Of a DNA stretch of 20,824 nt, positions 20,554 to 20,824 are shown piece by piece. Below the pieces are notes generated by a model. It was not told the origin of the DNA and ran no database searches. It saw only the letters and a list, made by a program, of their open reading frames with translations. Every line of letters begins with the position of its first letter. Position 1 is the stretch's first letter. The stretch is from an uncultured Bacilli bacterium (lineage in GTDB: Bacteria; Bacillota_I; Bacilli_A; RF39; UBA660), in the NCBI GenBank assembly GCA_934089255.1, contig CAKOJI010000020.1, positions 1-20,824 on the forward strand. Direction: 5' to 3'. The position numbers and the translations under genes were made by a program.

Positions 20554-20824
20554 TTTTATTTAGATTTGTTAATTTTATTATTTTGTCTATTGGAATACCT
20601 TCGTCTTTTAAAGATTTCGCTAGGTTTAATTCACGCATTTTTAATGTTTCTTCTCTTTTCATTAGTTCTTGATCTTTTAATTTGCGTTTCTTATCTTCTA
20701 TTTCGCGTTTCTTGTCTTCCAATTTACGTCTTCTATCTTCTTCTGCGCGCATTTCTAATTTTACTTTCTCTGCTTCTTCTCTATCATATGTTACTGGGTA
20801 TCCTTCTTTAAAATTTAATCTTGC
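20534..20824 (-). CDS. C-terminal part of an Rpn/PD-(D/E)XK transposase-like nuclease (cut by window edge)
   Basis: The frame is open from the stop at 20534 to the window edge; at least 96 residues are visible and the N-terminus lies outside. The visible part has EGYPVTYDREEAEKVKLEMR, then a highly charged coiled segment made of seven-residue units (RRKLEDK, KREIEDK, KRKLKDQ), and ends LKDEGIPIDKIIKLTNLNKN, a pattern typical of the tail of Rpn-family recombination-promoting nuclease/putative transposases (GxxIxxIxxxTGLSxEEI). The nuclease core is not in view, so this is an inference from the tail. CGC and CGT arginine codons occur here while neighbours use almost only AGA, which hints at a different origin. 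Confidence 0.55.
   Translation of the reverse strand, partial: ARLNFKEGYPVTYDREEAEKVKLEMRAEEDRRRKLEDKKREIEDKKRKLKDQELMKREETLKMRELNLAKSLKDEGIPIDKIIKLTNLNKNQIMML

Noticed and set aside
20566..20811. Plus-strand Leu-rich frame opposite the Rpn-like tail
   Set aside because: It is the complement of the Lys/Glu/Arg repeat segment; such repeats always give Leu/Phe-rich antisense frames.
1..20824. tRNA or rRNA genes, CRISPR arrays, complete insertion sequences, replication origin
   Set aside because: No CCA-ended cloverleaf, rRNA-like block, regularly spaced repeat or full transposase was seen. dnaB and dnaI are not near DnaA-box clusters that I can recognise, so no origin is called.

Overview
The window comes from a very AT-rich (I estimate about 25 % G+C by eye) low-GC Gram-positive bacterium of class Bacilli. 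It uses the standard bacterial code: TGA ends dnaB, rnfC and the TasA-like gene, and Trp is TGG, so this is not a code-4 Mollicute. The DnaB-DnaI helicase-loading pair and the spore genes spoVID-ysxE, spoIIIAH, gerE, cse60 and cotE are typical of spore-forming Bacilli. The small proteins, tight spacing and the style of the surface proteins suggest an uncultured, reduced-genome, gut-type lineage (RF39- or Erysipelotrichia-like). That placement is inference; the endospore gene set is read directly.

Layout. 1-4.8 kb (mostly minus): a secreted, membrane-anchored protein with cadherin-like domains, a tiny membrane protein, the coupled spore-coat pair spoVID-ysxE and a TasA-like surface protein. 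4.8-6.1 kb (plus): rpsT and a secreted transglutaminase-fold protein, convergent with an AI-2E-family permease. 7.1-8.1 kb (plus): three micro-ORFs of 15, 19 and 17 codons, then spoIIIAH and gerE. 8.1-12.4 kb (minus): a GT-C-like membrane protein with a small membrane-anchored partner, dnaI and dnaB, and a small membrane protein. 12.4-13.2 kb: hairpins and a frameshifted relic of a cell-surface protein. 13.2-15.7 kb: tmcAL, a structured intergenic region that may be an RNA gene, trmB on the opposite strand, and a Met/Asn-rich coiled-coil protein. 15.7-20.8 kb (minus): cse60, a divergent rnfD-rnfC pair, an unknown gene, mtaB, cotE and the tail of an Rpn-like PD-(D/E)XK protein cut by the window edge.

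How the genes fit together. At least six genes belong to endospore formation: SpoIIIAH (channel between mother cell and forespore), SpoVID and YsxE (coat encasement), CotE (outer-coat morphogenesis), GerE (late mother-cell regulator) and Cse60. Housekeeping genes concern replication initiation (dnaB, dnaI), tRNA modification (tmcAL, trmB, mtaB) and translation (rpsT). Intrinsic terminators are strong and easy to read, and in most cases the stop codon lies inside the terminator hairpin.

Most promising for something new: the micro-ORF series in front of spoIIIAH, the structured region at 14444-14660, and the stripped-down RnfC/RnfD-like pair beside cse60.
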